A DNA stretch of 64,000 nucleotides from Roseibium salinum (GCF_026240905.1 NZ_JAPEVI010000003.1:4218501-4282500), one strand, 5' to 3'; counted from the stretch's first letter, positions 8,851-18,817 are shown. Numbers and translations: made by a program. The notes: generated by a model from the sequence alone, not told the origin.

Positions 8851-9224
8851 TGCCAATCCCCTTGTTCTGCCTTTCCTGGGCAAGTCGCAACGGCTCTGTC
8901 GGTGTGCGCTACGAAGGACTGATGTAAACCCCGACTCAAAGCTATCGGTTAATGGTTAACAAAATATGATTCATAGCAGCAACCTTCGGCGAGAGTAATC
9001 TGTGAACAACAGCCAACTTGTTGAATCGCCATCAAAAACGCAGATTCACAAATCTTAATGTCGGACTTTAAGAAACGGTCGTAACCGATTCCGTTCAGAT
9101 TCCTTTCGACAAAGCCGTTTTAACTCCGAAATGGCTCTCGCTTGTCAGCCTTCCAAAGGTTAAGATTAACCAGACTCGTAAACGATCAGTTACCAAAACC
9201 GTTAACTGGGGAAGGAATCTTTAA
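8851..9224. promoter_or_regulatory. divergent ctrA/fliI regulatory region with GANTC and CtrA-type sites
   Basis: This 374-base gene-free stretch contains seven GANTC sites (starting at 8933, 8968, 9023, 9043, 9087, 9098 and 9173); about one is expected by chance in that length. It also holds TTAATGGTTAAC at 8949-8960, whose complement contains the CtrA half-site TTAACCAT, and further TTAA cores at 9055, 9068, 9120, 9160, 9166, 9202 and 9221. GANTC is the target of the cell-cycle methylase CcrM. Autoregulation of ctrA and CtrA control of fliI are inferred from the motifs. Confidence 0.7.
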
Positions 9225-10550
9225 TTGAAGGCGCTTTTTGCCGAAATTGATTCGCTGATGCCGACCGAAATTTACGGTCGCGTGACGGCGGTTCAGGGCC
9301 TTCTGGTGGAAATCGCAGGGCCGATCCACGAGATGAGCGTCGGTTCGCGCCTGCTGATCGACAGCGGTGAGGACAAGCCGAAAGTTCCTGCGGAAGTTGT
9401 GGGTTTCCGCGAAGAACACGCCCTTTGCATGCCGTTTTCCGGGCTCGAAGGCGTGCGGATGGGCTGCAAGGCGGTGATCAATTCGCGCGAAAGCGTCGTG
9501 CATCCGGGCAATGCCTGGCTCGGCCGGGTGGTTAATGCACTTGGTGAACCGATTGATGGTAAAGGAGATCTTGCTTATGGCGGAGTGCCTCGCAAATTGC
9601 GAAGTTCGCCGCCACCGGCTTCGGAACGTAAACGAGTCGGCCCGCCGCTCGATCTCGGCGTGCGGGCGCTGAACACCTTCGTAACTTGCTGCGAGGGCCA
9701 GCGGATGGGCATCTTTGCCGGATCCGGGGTAGGCAAATCCGTTCTCATGTCGATGCTGGCGCGCAACACCCAGTGCGACGTTGCCGTGATCGGCCTGATC
9801 GGCGAGCGCGGCCGCGAGGTTCAGGAGTTCATCGAGGACGATCTCGGCGAGGAGGGGCTGGCGCGCACGGTGGTGGTCGTTGCGACCTCCGACGAAAGCG
9901 TCCTGATGCGGCGCCAGGCGGCTTATCTGACCATGACGGTGGCCGAACACTTCCGCGACGAGGGCAACAATGTGCTGTGCATGATGGATTCGATCACCCG
10001 ATCCGCGATGGCGCAGCGGGAGATCGGCCTTTCGATCGGCGAGCCGCCTACATCCAAGGGCTATACGCCAACCGTTTTCACGGAGCTGCCGCGCCTTCTG
10101 GAGCGAGCCGGGCCGGGCCTGGAAGGCACCGGGTCGATCACGGGCCTCTTCACGGTGCTGGTCGAAGGCGACAATCACAACGAGCCGGTGGCGGACGCGG
10201 TCCGCGGAATCCTGGACGGCCATGTCGTCATGGAGCGCGCGATTGCCGAACGCGGGCGCTATCCGGCGATCAATGTGCTGAAGTCCGTTTCAAGAACCAT
10301 GCCGCGCTGCGTGCCGGAGGACCAGCTTCCCGTGCTGCGCAAGGCAAAGCAGTTGCTGGCGACCTATACGGACATGGAAGAACTGATCCGCCTCGGGGCC
10401 TACCGGAAAGGCTCGGACCCGGTCGTCGACGAAGCCATCCAACGGTTCGCGCTGATGGACGACTTCCTCAATCAGGGCAAAGACGAGGCAACTTCACTTT
10501 CCGAAGGATATATGCAACTCGCCAACCTTTTGGAAATGACTCCGGGGTAG
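9225..10550 (+). CDS. fliI: flagellar export ATPase FliI
   Basis: A 441-residue type III secretion ATPase. Walker A is [15 protein letters not shown] (about residues 163-177), Walker B is in [10 protein letters not shown], and [13 protein letters not shown] and [25 protein letters not shown] are FliI/YscN hallmarks. It energises export of flagellar subunits through the basal body. The start is TTG at 9225, with a GGGGAAGGA ribosome site about 8 bases upstream. No ATG sits at a family-like position, although Met12 is a later alternative. It is followed 28 bases on by fliJ. Confidence 0.95.
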   Translation: MKALFAEIDSLMPTEIYGRVTAVQGLLVEIAGPIHEMSVGSRLLIDSGEDKPKVPAEVVGFREEHALCMPFSGLEGVRMGCKAVINSRESVVHPGNAWLGRVVNALGEPIDGKGDLAYGGVPRKLRSSPPPASERKRVGPPLDLGVRALNTFVTCCEGQRMGIFAGSGVGKSVLMSMLARNTQCDVAVIGLIGERGREVQEFIEDDLGEEGLARTVVVVATSDESVLMRRQAAYLTMTVAEHFRDEGNNVLCMMDSITRSAMAQREIGLSIGEPPTSKGYTPTVFTELPRLLERAGPGLEGTGSITGLFTVLVEGDNHNEPVADAVRGILDGHVVMERAIAERGRYPAINVLKSVSRTMPRCVPEDQLPVLRKAKQLLATYTDMEELIRLGAYRKGSDPVVDEAIQRFALMDDFLNQGKDEATSLSEGYMQLANLLEMTPG

Positions 10551-10578
10551 ACTGCCCGTGTTAGGGGAGTATTGAGTA

Positions 10579-10980
10579 ATGAAGACCCGAGACAGTTTGA
10601 TCCGTTTAAAGCGGTTTCAGGTTGATGAAAAGCGGCGGCAACTTGCCCAGATCGAGAGCATGATTGCCGAGTTCAATCGCATGGCCGATGAACTTGACCA
10701 GCAGATCCGGTTCGAACAGGAACGGGTCGGGATCACCGACATCACCCATTTTGCTTATCCGACATTTGCCAAGGCCGCGGCTGACCGTCGCGACAATCTG
10801 CGAAATTCCGCGCATGAACTGCACGACCAGTTGCACCGTGCACAGGAGGATCTCAGCGAAGCCATCGAAGAGCTGAAGAAGTTCGAACAGCTGGAAGAAC
10901 GGGACCAGCAGCGCGAACGGACGGCTCAGGACATGGCCGAGCAGGACATCCTCGACGAAATCGCGGCGCGCTCGCGCTAA
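10579..10980 (+). CDS. fliJ: flagellar export chaperone FliJ
   Basis: A 133-residue protein that is almost entirely charged coiled coil (Arg/Lys/Glu/Gln-rich heptads from about residue 5 to 125), starting MKTRDSLIRLKRFQVDEKRRQL as FliJ proteins do. FliJ is the central-stalk partner of FliI in the export gate. Its position directly after fliI supports the call, since the sequence family is weakly conserved. Confidence 0.88.
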   Translation: MKTRDSLIRLKRFQVDEKRRQLAQIESMIAEFNRMADELDQQIRFEQERVGITDITHFAYPTFAKAAADRRDNLRNSAHELHDQLHRAQEDLSEAIEELKKFEQLEERDQQRERTAQDMAEQDILDEIAARSR

Positions 10981-11299
10981 TCGGGAATCGCTTTAAACCA
11001 CGCTCTCCGGATGTTTATCGGCCGGCCGTCCCGCAAGGACGGCTGGCTTGTTCGCTTTGTGCGATCGCTGCGGGCGGCGTCAGTGTCCGGTCAGGCGGTC
11101 GGGTTTGTGATCTACGGGCGGAATGCTATAGGACCGCATCGCCATGGCCGAGCGGATTTGCTCGGCCGGCAGCTGCACCGGTCAGCCGCTTTCCTGTTGC
11201 ACAGGTGAGAGCAATGTTGATCGATCCCAAGATATTGGAACTTTCCGGCTGCATCGTCGTGAATGCCGGACGTTCTCGCCCAGGTCCAGGTTGAGCACC
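10981..11299. other. 319-base intergenic region after fliJ with a hairpin
   Basis: GCCGTCC (11025-11031), a 5-base loop and GGACGGC (11037-11043) form a 7-bp stem shortly after fliJ. The following TGGCTTGTT is only weakly T-rich, so termination is possible but not clear. Nothing else is recognised. Short ORFs in this stretch have no family-like features. Confidence 0.4.
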
Positions 11300-11737
11300 A
11301 TGATGCGATCTTTTCTGGCTTTGCTCCTTCCTGTTGCGACGTTTTCCTTTGCGCTGGGGCTCACGCAGCCGCTGATGCGGTTCGAGAGGCTGTATTTCCT
11401 GGAAGACCGGCCGACGCTGGTGGAAATGATCCTGAGCCTGTGGCGCGACGGAGATGCCGCTCTTGCCACGATTGTCGGGCTGTTTTCCATCGGGTTTCCG
11501 GCCCTCAAGATTCTCCTCATCCACGTCGCGGTCCTGACGGGCGGCAAGGCGCGCTCGCTTGCACTGCTTTCGATGGTGAGCAAGTGGTCGATGCTCGACG
11601 TGATGCTGGTCGCCCTGGTTCTGTTCGCCGCCAAGACCAGCGGCCTTGCAGCCGCGGCCATCCTGCCGGGCCTGTGGTTCTACGCGGCGGCGACCCTGTC
11701 CACCGCGGTGGCGGCGAGTTTGTGCGCCCGGGCCTAG
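11300..11737 (+). CDS. PqiA-like (paraquat-inducible protein A) membrane protein, single domain
   Basis: A 145-residue protein with about four hydrophobic helices. FERLYFLEDRPTLVEMI, FSIGFPALKILLI and LLSMVSKWSMLDVMLVALVLF match the PqiA domain, especially the KWSMLDV motif. Classical PqiA has two such domains and zinc-ribbon cysteines; this protein has one domain and no ribbon. PqiA proteins act with MCE-type lipid transport systems, but no pqiB/mce gene is adjacent. The start at 11300 is chosen because the hydrophobic domain begins there; the ribosome site is weak. Confidence 0.7.
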   Translation: MMRSFLALLLPVATFSFALGLTQPLMRFERLYFLEDRPTLVEMILSLWRDGDAALATIVGLFSIGFPALKILLIHVAVLTGGKARSLALLSMVSKWSMLDVMLVALVLFAAKTSGLAAAAILPGLWFYAAATLSTAVAASLCARA

Positions 11738-11775
11738 ACCGTATCAAAAAAGGCGGGTCCGCCGGCGCGTGAATG

Positions 11776-12900
11776 CTATTTTGCCGGTTCTGCGGTGGAG
11801 GCTTGTTCGGCGGGCTCAGCCGATTTCGGCTTCTTCTCCTTCCGGTTGGCCTGAAAGTCACCGCAGCGCGACTGCCTGCTCAGCGCGACGCTCTCAAGAT
11901 AGCGCTTGTAGGCCGCGGCCCACTCCGAGCCCTGGCTGAGGGGGGTCTTCAGATGCTCGCAGCGGGTCTTTGCGAACAGCGCGAACGTGGGGGTGTCCAG
12001 GCCTGCCTTGTCCGCGGCCCTTATCACCAGATCCTGTTTGCCGCTGTAGACGGCATCTTTCAACGTCGTCTGGGCTATTCTGCCCCGGCCGGAGAGCAAT
12101 TCGACGGCATGGTCGAGACGGCCGTCCTGCAACAGCAGGATCATCAGTTCATTGACGGTTATTCCGGCCCGTTCCGCCTCCTGCCAGAGACGGTCCATGT
12201 CCGTCATCTCCAGGAGTGCCCCGAACTCGCGCCGGAGGGCCTTGAGCCGGTTGATCTGATCCAGCTGCTCCTGAGTGAGCGCGGCTTCGATGACGCTGCG
12301 CAGACGCTTCTTGGCTTCGGCGTTTACGATCGGCAGCAATGCACGGCAGACCGCGGGAGACAGATCGGGCCTCAAGGCGAGGTCTTCGCACAGGACCGCA
12401 TCCTGCGCAGCGTATTTGACGAATTTGAGCATTGTTTCGCGTGACAGCCGGATTTCGCGGTTGCCGGCCAGGATCCGGTGCACGGGCCGGTCTCCCTTCT
12501 CGGCCATGGCGTCTGAAACGCCCGTGGAAAGATCGGTGCGGCGTGCGAGCACCTGCAGATGGGCGTTGCTCAGACGTTCGACGAAATCGAGCAGGTCCTC
12601 CTGGGTGAAAACCGGGGAATTCGCCAGAACAGGCATGGCAACCGTGATTTCATCCTCGGCGATCCTGCAGGCCAGGTTGTGCGGCGTGTTCGGCTGACAG
12701 GCCAGTTTCCGGGCGAGCGCCGACCGGTCCTTCGAAGATCCGGCGCCATAGAGTTTCAGGATCACCTCGGAGAAGATGGCAAGTTCCCGGTCGGTCCGTT
12801 GTTCCAGGTTTGCAACCACGAGTTCACTCACCTGCGCAAACAGACGTTTGCGTGCTTCTTCGGTGCCCTCCAGCGCGAGTTTGATCAAGGACTTCGGCAT
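11776..12900 (-). CDS. DUF2336 domain protein
   Basis: A 374-residue, helix-rich soluble protein without signal peptide or membrane segment. The central repeats (LARRTDLSTGVSDAMAEKG and neighbouring EDLALRPDLSPAVCRALLP-type helices) resemble the DUF2336 family of alphaproteobacteria. The C-terminus is Lys/Glu/Ala-rich low complexity. Some family members have been tied to cell-cycle or regulatory output, but no biochemical role is known. It is convergent with the PqiA-like gene, 38 bases away, and transcribed away from the MscS gene. Confidence 0.7.
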   Translation of the reverse strand: MPKSLIKLALEGTEEARKRLFAQVSELVVANLEQRTDRELAIFSEVILKLYGAGSSKDRSALARKLACQPNTPHNLACRIAEDEITVAMPVLANSPVFTQEDLLDFVERLSNAHLQVLARRTDLSTGVSDAMAEKGDRPVHRILAGNREIRLSRETMLKFVKYAAQDAVLCEDLALRPDLSPAVCRALLPIVNAEAKKRLRSVIEAALTQEQLDQINRLKALRREFGALLEMTDMDRLWQEAERAGITVNELMILLLQDGRLDHAVELLSGRGRIAQTTLKDAVYSGKQDLVIRAADKAGLDTPTFALFAKTRCEHLKTPLSQGSEWAAAYKRYLESVALSRQSRCGDFQANRKEKKPKSAEPAEQASTAEPAK

Positions 12901-13239
12901 CTGCTCCCTCGTCGAGTCAGACTGACGCCAATGTTGTTAGGAATACGTTACCTGCACCCGAAACGCTACAATTTTACGTTGGGTTACGACGGAGGCGGGA
13001 GCGATATCTACTCAGGTCGGTTTCAATTACTTGGAGAGTATTGCCATAATTCTACAACCTTTAATGAATTTCTTCGCTTTTCTGTCAGCATCCGGCAAGT
13101 CGGGTTTGGTTGCGAAGACTTGAAAACCGGCGGGGTTTCCTGCACCCTCGCGCCTCGTCAGGAATGGGCCGGGCCCTGTCCGTTCAATGGCCATACCCTC
13201 ACCGCTGCCCGGGTCAATTTTTTCAACGAATGAAGCAAA
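12901..13239. other. 339-base intergenic region between DUF2336 and MscS genes
   Basis: This region separates two divergent genes and should hold both promoters. It is locally more AT-rich (about 12950-13090) than the genes around it. No ORF, palindrome or recognised regulatory motif was found by eye. Confidence 0.5.
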
Positions 13240-15546
13240 ATGAGTTTGATTATGAGGATCTTGCGCTGCGCCGCCGTCTTGTGCCTGGTTCTGGTCAGCC
13301 TGACGCCCGTCCTGGCCCAGGATGCGGCCACTCAGGATGCGGCCCCTCAGGAAAGCGCTCCGGCCGACCTGAAGCAGGCAAGCGATGCGCTGATAAAGGT
13401 CCTGAACGATCCGCAGAGCCGTGAAGCGCTGGTCGAACTTCTGAAACGGACCGGATCGGAAGCCCAGAGCGGCGCGGGCGACTCCACCGTCGCTTCCTCG
13501 AACGGCGCCGGTCAGGCTGCGGGGGCGCAAGACACCACCGCGGAAAAGGATCATTTCGCGATCAGGATCGGGGAATACACTCGCGGGCTCGTCGACGACA
13601 CGGGCTTTCTTCTCCAGCAGGTCTCACGGTCGCTGAACGGGCTGGTCCTGATCGCGCGGGGCGAGATCCAGGTCAAATGGGAGCGGGTTAGGGAGACCGG
13701 CATTCAGGTGCTGGTTGTCCTGTTGGCGGCCTATTCAGGATTTCTCCTCAGCCAGGCGGCTGCGAAGGCAATCTATCCGCGTCTTTCGGTCTACGCCCGT
13801 TATGGTGGCGGCCTCACGCGCACTTTCGTTTTGCTCCTGACCTCGGTCGTGGACACCCTGACAGTGGCCGTCGGCTGGGCGGTGGGAAATACCGCGGCGC
13901 TTGTGAGCTACGGCGGATTCGATACCGGAGTGACGCTTCAGGAAAGCCTCGCGCTCAACGCGTTCTTCCTCACCGGAATTGCGAATGTTGCCTTAAGGTT
14001 CGTGTTTACGCCGGGGCGGCCGGAGCTGCGGCTTCTGCCGTTCACCGACAAGAGTTCGATCTACTGGTACCGCCGCCTGCAGTTGTTCACGTACTGGCAG
14101 GGTTACGGCATGTTTCTGATCGTGCCGGTGGCCAACGTCGCCGTATCGTTCGTTCTTGGCAACGCAGTGCGTTTTCTCGTCGTCTTCGTGAGCATGATTT
14201 ATCTGTTCGCCCTGGTGCACCGGAACCGTCGCCGGGTTTGCCAGGGTGCTGAGACTTATGCCGAAACAATGCAGAGCGCGCTCGGGCGCAAGGCGTTGTC
14301 GACCGCCGGCCAGCTCTGGCACATTGCCGCCTATGGCTATGTCGCCGCCGTGTTCATCATCTGGGTGACCCGGCCATTTGACGCCACGACCATCATTCTC
14401 CGCGCCACGGGCCTTTCGATCCTGACAATCATGGGCGGCATCGTGATTTCGCTTGTGATGACGCGCGCCATCAAGGGCGGCATCCGGCTGCCGGAGGACA
14501 TGAACAGGAGGCTGCCGGCGCTCCAGTCCAGGCTGAACGCGTTTGTACCGCGCATCCTGAAATTCATGCGCTTCGTTGTCTTCATTGCGATCATTCTGCT
14601 GTTGCTGGAGATCTGGGGTGTCTTGAGCGTGATCGAGTGGCTGGCAAGTGCCGGGGGTGTCGCGCTCGTGAGCAGCTACGGTTCGGCCGCCCTCGTGCTG
14701 CTGGTGTCCTTCGCGGTCTGGCTGGCAGTAATGTCGTGGGTGGACCTGCGCCTGCAGGAGCGCTCCGGTTACATCGTCACTGCCCGTGAGCGGACCCTGT
14801 TTCAGCTGTTCCGCAATGCCGCCACGGTCGTCATCATCGTGATGGGGCTGCTTCTTGCCCTGTCCGAAGTCGGGATCGATATCGGTCCGCTGATTGCCGG
14901 TGCCGGTGTGGTGGGTCTTGCGGTCTCCTTCGGCGCCCAGACGCTGGTGAAGGACATCATCACCGGGGCGTTCATCCAGATCGAAAACGCCATCAACGAG
15001 GGGGACGTGGTCACGGTTGCCGGCGTGACCGGCAGCGTGGAAGGGCTCACCGTCCGCTCCGTGCGGATGCGGGATCTGGACGGCACGACCCATATCATTC
15101 CCTTCTCCTCCGTCGACATGGTGTCGAACTTCATGCGCGGCTTCTCCTTCCACGTGGCGTTGATCGGTGTCGCCTACGACACCGACATCACCAAGGCCAA
15201 GGAGGCAATGTACGAGGCGTTCCGGCGTCTTCAGGAAACGGAATTCGGACCCAAGATCTTCGGCGATCTGGAAATGCACGGCGTGACCAATTTCGGCGCG
15301 AGTTCCATCGATCTCCGTGCCCGGATCAAGACGACGCCGGGCGATCAGTGGTCCATCGGACGCGCCTATAACGAGTTCATCAAACAGGTGTTCGATGAGC
15401 GCGGTATTGAAATTCCGTTCCCGCAGGTCACCTACCATGCGGCACCGCCGCCATTCGCGGACAGCGGCAAAAAACCGAAACGGCGCAGCAAACCCGAGGT
15501 CGATGCGACCGATTTGCCGGATGATGCCCCGCCGGACGAAAACTAA
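13240..15546 (+). CDS. large MscS-family mechanosensitive channel
   Basis: A 768-residue protein with a signal peptide (about 1-27, ending PVLAQ), a periplasmic Gln/Ala/Asp-rich segment and about ten or more membrane helices. The MscS core (about residues 520-740) has a pore helix in LIAGAGVVGLAVSFGAQTLVKDIITG, then the beta domain with GDVVTVAGVTGSVEGLTVRSVRMRDLDG and HIIPFSSVDMVSN. The C-terminal tail is charged. It should open under membrane tension to release solutes at osmotic downshock. The length resembles YbiO-type large paralogues rather than minimal MscS. It is a single-gene unit. The ribosome site is weak and Met5 is an alternative start. Confidence 0.88.
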   Translation: MSLIMRILRCAAVLCLVLVSLTPVLAQDAATQDAAPQESAPADLKQASDALIKVLNDPQSREALVELLKRTGSEAQSGAGDSTVASSNGAGQAAGAQDTTAEKDHFAIRIGEYTRGLVDDTGFLLQQVSRSLNGLVLIARGEIQVKWERVRETGIQVLVVLLAAYSGFLLSQAAAKAIYPRLSVYARYGGGLTRTFVLLLTSVVDTLTVAVGWAVGNTAALVSYGGFDTGVTLQESLALNAFFLTGIANVALRFVFTPGRPELRLLPFTDKSSIYWYRRLQLFTYWQGYGMFLIVPVANVAVSFVLGNAVRFLVVFVSMIYLFALVHRNRRRVCQGAETYAETMQSALGRKALSTAGQLWHIAAYGYVAAVFIIWVTRPFDATTIILRATGLSILTIMGGIVISLVMTRAIKGGIRLPEDMNRRLPALQSRLNAFVPRILKFMRFVVFIAIILLLLEIWGVLSVIEWLASAGGVALVSSYGSAALVLLVSFAVWLAVMSWVDLRLQERSGYIVTARERTLFQLFRNAATVVIIVMGLLLALSEVGIDIGPLIAGAGVVGLAVSFGAQTLVKDIITGAFIQIENAINEGDVVTVAGVTGSVEGLTVRSVRMRDLDGTTHIIPFSSVDMVSNFMRGFSFHVALIGVAYDTDITKAKEAMYEAFRRLQETEFGPKIFGDLEMHGVTNFGASSIDLRARIKTTPGDQWSIGRAYNEFIKQVFDERGIEIPFPQVTYHAAPPPFADSGKKPKRRSKPEVDATDLPDDAPPDEN

Positions 15547-15656
15547 GTTATAAATATCAATTGCTTGACATAATTTTCCCCGTCGTGGTGCACCGGGACA
15601 TCGTCACCGGTGGCCGCGGCGTTGTTTCGTCATGTCTCCCAAAATGTTGATTGAAG

Positions 15657-15681
15657 TTCGTAAACTTTCGCTTTATTTTCA
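15657..15681 (+). promoter_or_regulatory. candidate repeat operator upstream of glpD
   Basis: TTCG at 15657 and 15667 and TTCA at 15678 form direct repeats spaced 10 and 11 bases, in an AT-rich stretch about 50-70 bases before glpD. Helically phased TTCG repeats are common in DeoR/GlpR-type operators. The assignment is by spacing only. Confidence 0.25.
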
Positions 15682-15727
15682 TTTCTAAATCGAATGCGCG
15701 TGTACACACAAGCCGGAGACAGGTTTT

Positions 15728-17248
15728 ATGGCGGCTGACTACGATCTTCTGGTCATCGGCGGAGGGATAAACGGTACGGGGATTGCCCGGGATGCGGCCG
15801 GGCGCGGCGCATCGGTGTTGCTTGTCGAGATGGGGGATCTGGCGGGCGCGACCTCTTCGGCCTCGACCAAGCTCATCCACGGCGGCCTGCGCTATCTTGA
15901 ATATTACGAGTTCGACCTCGTCCGCAAAGCGCTGAAGGAACGGGAAGTGCTGTGGCGTGCTGCACCTCACATTGCCTGGCCGCTGCGTTTCATTCTCCCG
16001 CATCACAAGGACCTGCGCCCGGCCTGGCTGCTGCGTCTCGGCCTGTTTCTTTACGACCATCTGGGCGGACGCAAGCTGCTCCCGGCGACAAAAACGGTCC
16101 GGCTGGATGAGGCGCCCTATTCCCAGGGCCTCAAGAAACTCTTCAGCAAGGGCTTCGAATATTCCGATTGCTGGGTGGATGACGCCCGGCTGGTGGTGCT
16201 CAATGCAAGGGACGCTGCCAGCCGCGGCACGGACATCCGCACCCGGACAAAATGCGTGAGCGCCCGGCGGGAAGGGAACGTCTGGAAGGTCGTTCTGACC
16301 GACCTGGCGAGCGGCGAAGACAAGACCGTCACGGCGAGCGCGCTCGTCAATGCGGCCGGACCCTGGGTCGCTGAAATGCTGCACGGGATTTCCGGGGTGC
16401 ATAACGGTGCGGACGTCCGCCTGGTGAAGGGCAGCCACATCATCGTGCCGCGCCGGTTCGAGCATGACCGCTGTTTCATTTTCCAGAACGGCGATGGCCG
16501 GATCGTCTTTGCGATCCCCTATGAAGGCGATTTCACCCTGATCGGCACGACCGATGTCGATTATACGGGAGACCTGGCCCAAGTCCGGATCACCGAGGAC
16601 GAGATCGACTATCTGTGCCGGGCCGCCAGCGAATATCTGGAAAAGCCGATTGCCAGAGAGGATGTGGTGCACACCTATTCCGGTGTCCGGCCGCTTTATG
16701 ACGACGGGGCCAAGGACGCCAAGGCGGCCACCCGGGACTACGTGCTGGAACTGGATGGCGGAGACGGCGGGCCGGCCGTCCTGTCGGTGTTCGGCGGCAA
16801 GATTACCACCTACCGCAAGCTGGCCGAGCACGTTCTCGACAAGCTCGGCCCCTTCCTGCCCTTCAAGCGCGGCCCCTGGACGGCGGACGCACCCCTGCCG
16901 GGCGGGGATTTCAAGGTGGACGAATTCGACGCCCAGGTGGCGCAGTTGGAGAAGGATTTCCCCTTCCTGGGCAAGCCGCTGGCGACCCGCCTGATGCGCC
17001 TTTACGGGACCGAGGCGCGGAAGTTCCTGGGCGAATCGATATCGCCGGCGGATCTCGGCCGCTGTTTCGGCGCCGACCTTCACGAGATCGAGGTGAAGTG
17101 GCTGATGGACCGGGAATGGGCGCGTTCGGCGGATGACATCCTGTGGCGCCGGACGAAGCTGGGATTGAGGCTCAGCCGGGAAGAGGCCGCCGAGCTCGAT
17201 ACCTTCGTCTCCGGCTACCTTGCGGAAAAGACCGGCGCTGCGGCATAG
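15728..17248 (+). CDS. glpD: aerobic glycerol-3-phosphate dehydrogenase GlpD
   Basis: A 506-residue flavoprotein. The FAD-binding beta-alpha-beta is DLLVIGGGINGTGIARDAAGRG at the N-terminus, followed by TSSASTKLIHGGLRYLEYYEF, the typical GlpD substrate/FAD loop. GIRP-type signature VHTYSGVRPLYDDG and FGGKITTYRKLAEHVL follow, and an alpha-helical C-terminal domain ends the protein. It oxidises sn-glycerol-3-phosphate to dihydroxyacetone phosphate, passing electrons to quinone at the membrane. It lies 75 bases upstream of glpK. No glpF or glpR is adjacent. Confidence 0.96.
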   Translation: MAADYDLLVIGGGINGTGIARDAAGRGASVLLVEMGDLAGATSSASTKLIHGGLRYLEYYEFDLVRKALKEREVLWRAAPHIAWPLRFILPHHKDLRPAWLLRLGLFLYDHLGGRKLLPATKTVRLDEAPYSQGLKKLFSKGFEYSDCWVDDARLVVLNARDAASRGTDIRTRTKCVSARREGNVWKVVLTDLASGEDKTVTASALVNAAGPWVAEMLHGISGVHNGADVRLVKGSHIIVPRRFEHDRCFIFQNGDGRIVFAIPYEGDFTLIGTTDVDYTGDLAQVRITEDEIDYLCRAASEYLEKPIAREDVVHTYSGVRPLYDDGAKDAKAATRDYVLELDGGDGGPAVLSVFGGKITTYRKLAEHVLDKLGPFLPFKRGPWTADAPLPGGDFKVDEFDAQVAQLEKDFPFLGKPLATRLMRLYGTEARKFLGESISPADLGRCFGADLHEIEVKWLMDREWARSADDILWRRTKLGLRLSREEAAELDTFVSGYLAEKTGAAA

Positions 17249-17323
17249 TTTCGCCCGACTGCATGATCTGCCGGCGCCGCCGGCGGTTTCCTTGAAATAC
17301 ATGATAATAATGGGAGGTGCGCC

Positions 17324-18817
17324 ATGGCCGGATGTGTTTTGGCGATAGACCAGGGCACAACGTCAAGCCGTGCGATTGTCTTCGGCGATGATTTTCACCC
17401 TGTCAGCGTGGGACAGCAGGAGTTCCCGCAGCATTTTCCGAATTCGGGATGGGTGGAGCATTCGCCGTCGGACATCTGGACGAGCACGCTGCGGGTGTGC
17501 CGTGAGGCCCTGGAAAGGGCTCCGGACGGCGGCGCGGGCGTTGCCGCGATCGGCATTACCAACCAGCGGGAGACCACCCTGGTCTGGGACCGGTCGACGG
17601 GAGAGCCGGTCTATAACGCCATCGTCTGGCAGGACCGGCGCACTGCCGACACCTGCGCGAAATTGCGCGCCGAGGGGCTGGAGGAGACGTTCACCTCCAA
17701 GACCGGCCTCGTGCTCGATCCCTATTTCTCCGGAACGAAAATCGCTTGGATCCTGGACAATGTCGACGGTGTCCGGGAGCGGGCCGAGCGCGGCGAACTG
17801 GCGTTCGGGACGGTCGATACCTGGCTGATCTGGCAGCTGACCGGCGGCAAGGTGCATGCGACCGACGCCACCAACGCCTCACGCACGCTCATCTACAACA
17901 TCCATGACAATCAATGGGACGAGGAACTGTGCCGGGTCCTCGGCATTCCCCGGAGCCTTCTGCCGGAGGTCAGGGACAGTGCGGACGACTTCGGCTTTGC
18001 CGACGAGGATCTGTTCGGCCGCGCCCTGCCCATTCTCGGCGTGGCGGGCGACCAGCAGGCGGCAACGGTCGGTCAGGCCTGTTTCAATCCCGGCATGGTT
18101 AAGTCCACTTATGGCACGGGCTGTTTCGCCCTGATGAATACCGGCGACAGGCCGGTCAGGTCGAACAACCGGATGCTGACGACGATCGCCTATCGTCTGG
18201 AAGGCAAGACGACCTACGCGCTCGAGGGATCCATCTTCGTTGCCGGGGCCGCGGTTCAATGGCTGCGCGACGGGCTGGGCCTCATCGAGAATGCAGCCGA
18301 CACCCAGGCCCTGGCCGAAGCGGCCGATCCCAAGCAGGATGTCTATCTGGTGCCGGCCTTTGTCGGTCTCGGCGCGCCCTATTGGGATGCGGATGCCCGC
18401 GGCGCCCTGTTCGGCCTCACGCGTAACACCGGCCCGAAGGAAATCGCCCGGGCGGTGCTGCAGAGCGTAGGCTACCAGACGAGCGATCTGGTCGATGCCA
18501 TGCAGGCCGATTGGCCCGATGCGGAACAGCCGGTGCTCAGGGTCGACGGCGGGATGACGGCGTCGGACTGGACGATGCAGTTTCTGGCCGACATTCTGGG
18601 CGCGCCGGTCGACCGGCCGACGGTTTCCGAGACGACCGCGCTCGGGGCCGCCTGGCTTGCCGCCTCGAAGGCGGGGCTGTGGCCGGGAGCGGAAGCCTTC
18701 TCGGCTGAATGGAAGCTGGAGAAACGCTTCGAGCCGCGCTTACAGGAAAGTGAACGGCGCAGGCTGCTGTCGGGCTGGCAGGACGCGGTCCGGCGCACGC
18801 GCTCTACGTTAGATTGA
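17324..18817 (+). CDS. glpK: glycerol kinase GlpK
   Basis: A 497-residue FGGY-family kinase. Motifs are [17 protein letters not shown] (phosphate 1), the [13 protein letters not shown] loop, [14 protein letters not shown], and [19 protein letters not shown] near the C-terminus. It phosphorylates glycerol to glycerol-3-phosphate, the substrate of the preceding glpD product. A GGGAGGTG ribosome site precedes the ATG. A strong terminator follows. Regulation by fructose-1,6-bisphosphate is known in enteric GlpK but cannot be judged here. Confidence 0.96.
   Translation: MAGCVLAIDQGTTSSRAIVFGDDFHPVSVGQQEFPQHFPNSGWVEHSPSDIWTSTLRVCREALERAPDGGAGVAAIGITNQRETTLVWDRSTGEPVYNAIVWQDRRTADTCAKLRAEGLEETFTSKTGLVLDPYFSGTKIAWILDNVDGVRERAERGELAFGTVDTWLIWQLTGGKVHATDATNASRTLIYNIHDNQWDEELCRVLGIPRSLLPEVRDSADDFGFADEDLFGRALPILGVAGDQQAATVGQACFNPGMVKSTYGTGCFALMNTGDRPVRSNNRMLTTIAYRLEGKTTYALEGSIFVAGAAVQWLRDGLGLIENAADTQALAEAADPKQDVYLVPAFVGLGAPYWDADARGALFGLTRNTGPKEIARAVLQSVGYQTSDLVDAMQADWPDAEQPVLRVDGGMTASDWTMQFLADILGAPVDRPTVSETTALGAAWLAASKAGLWPGAEAFSAEWKLEKRFEPRLQESERRRLLSGWQDAVRRTRSTLD

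Noticed and set aside
15565..15593. TTGACA as a sigma-70 -35 box upstream of glpD
   Set aside because: TTGACA at 15565-15570 has no acceptable -10 hexamer at 16-18 bases, and it lies far from the glpD start.
15557..17302. 581-codon frame antisense to glpD
   Set aside because: It covers a textbook GlpD on the other strand and has no family motif of its own.
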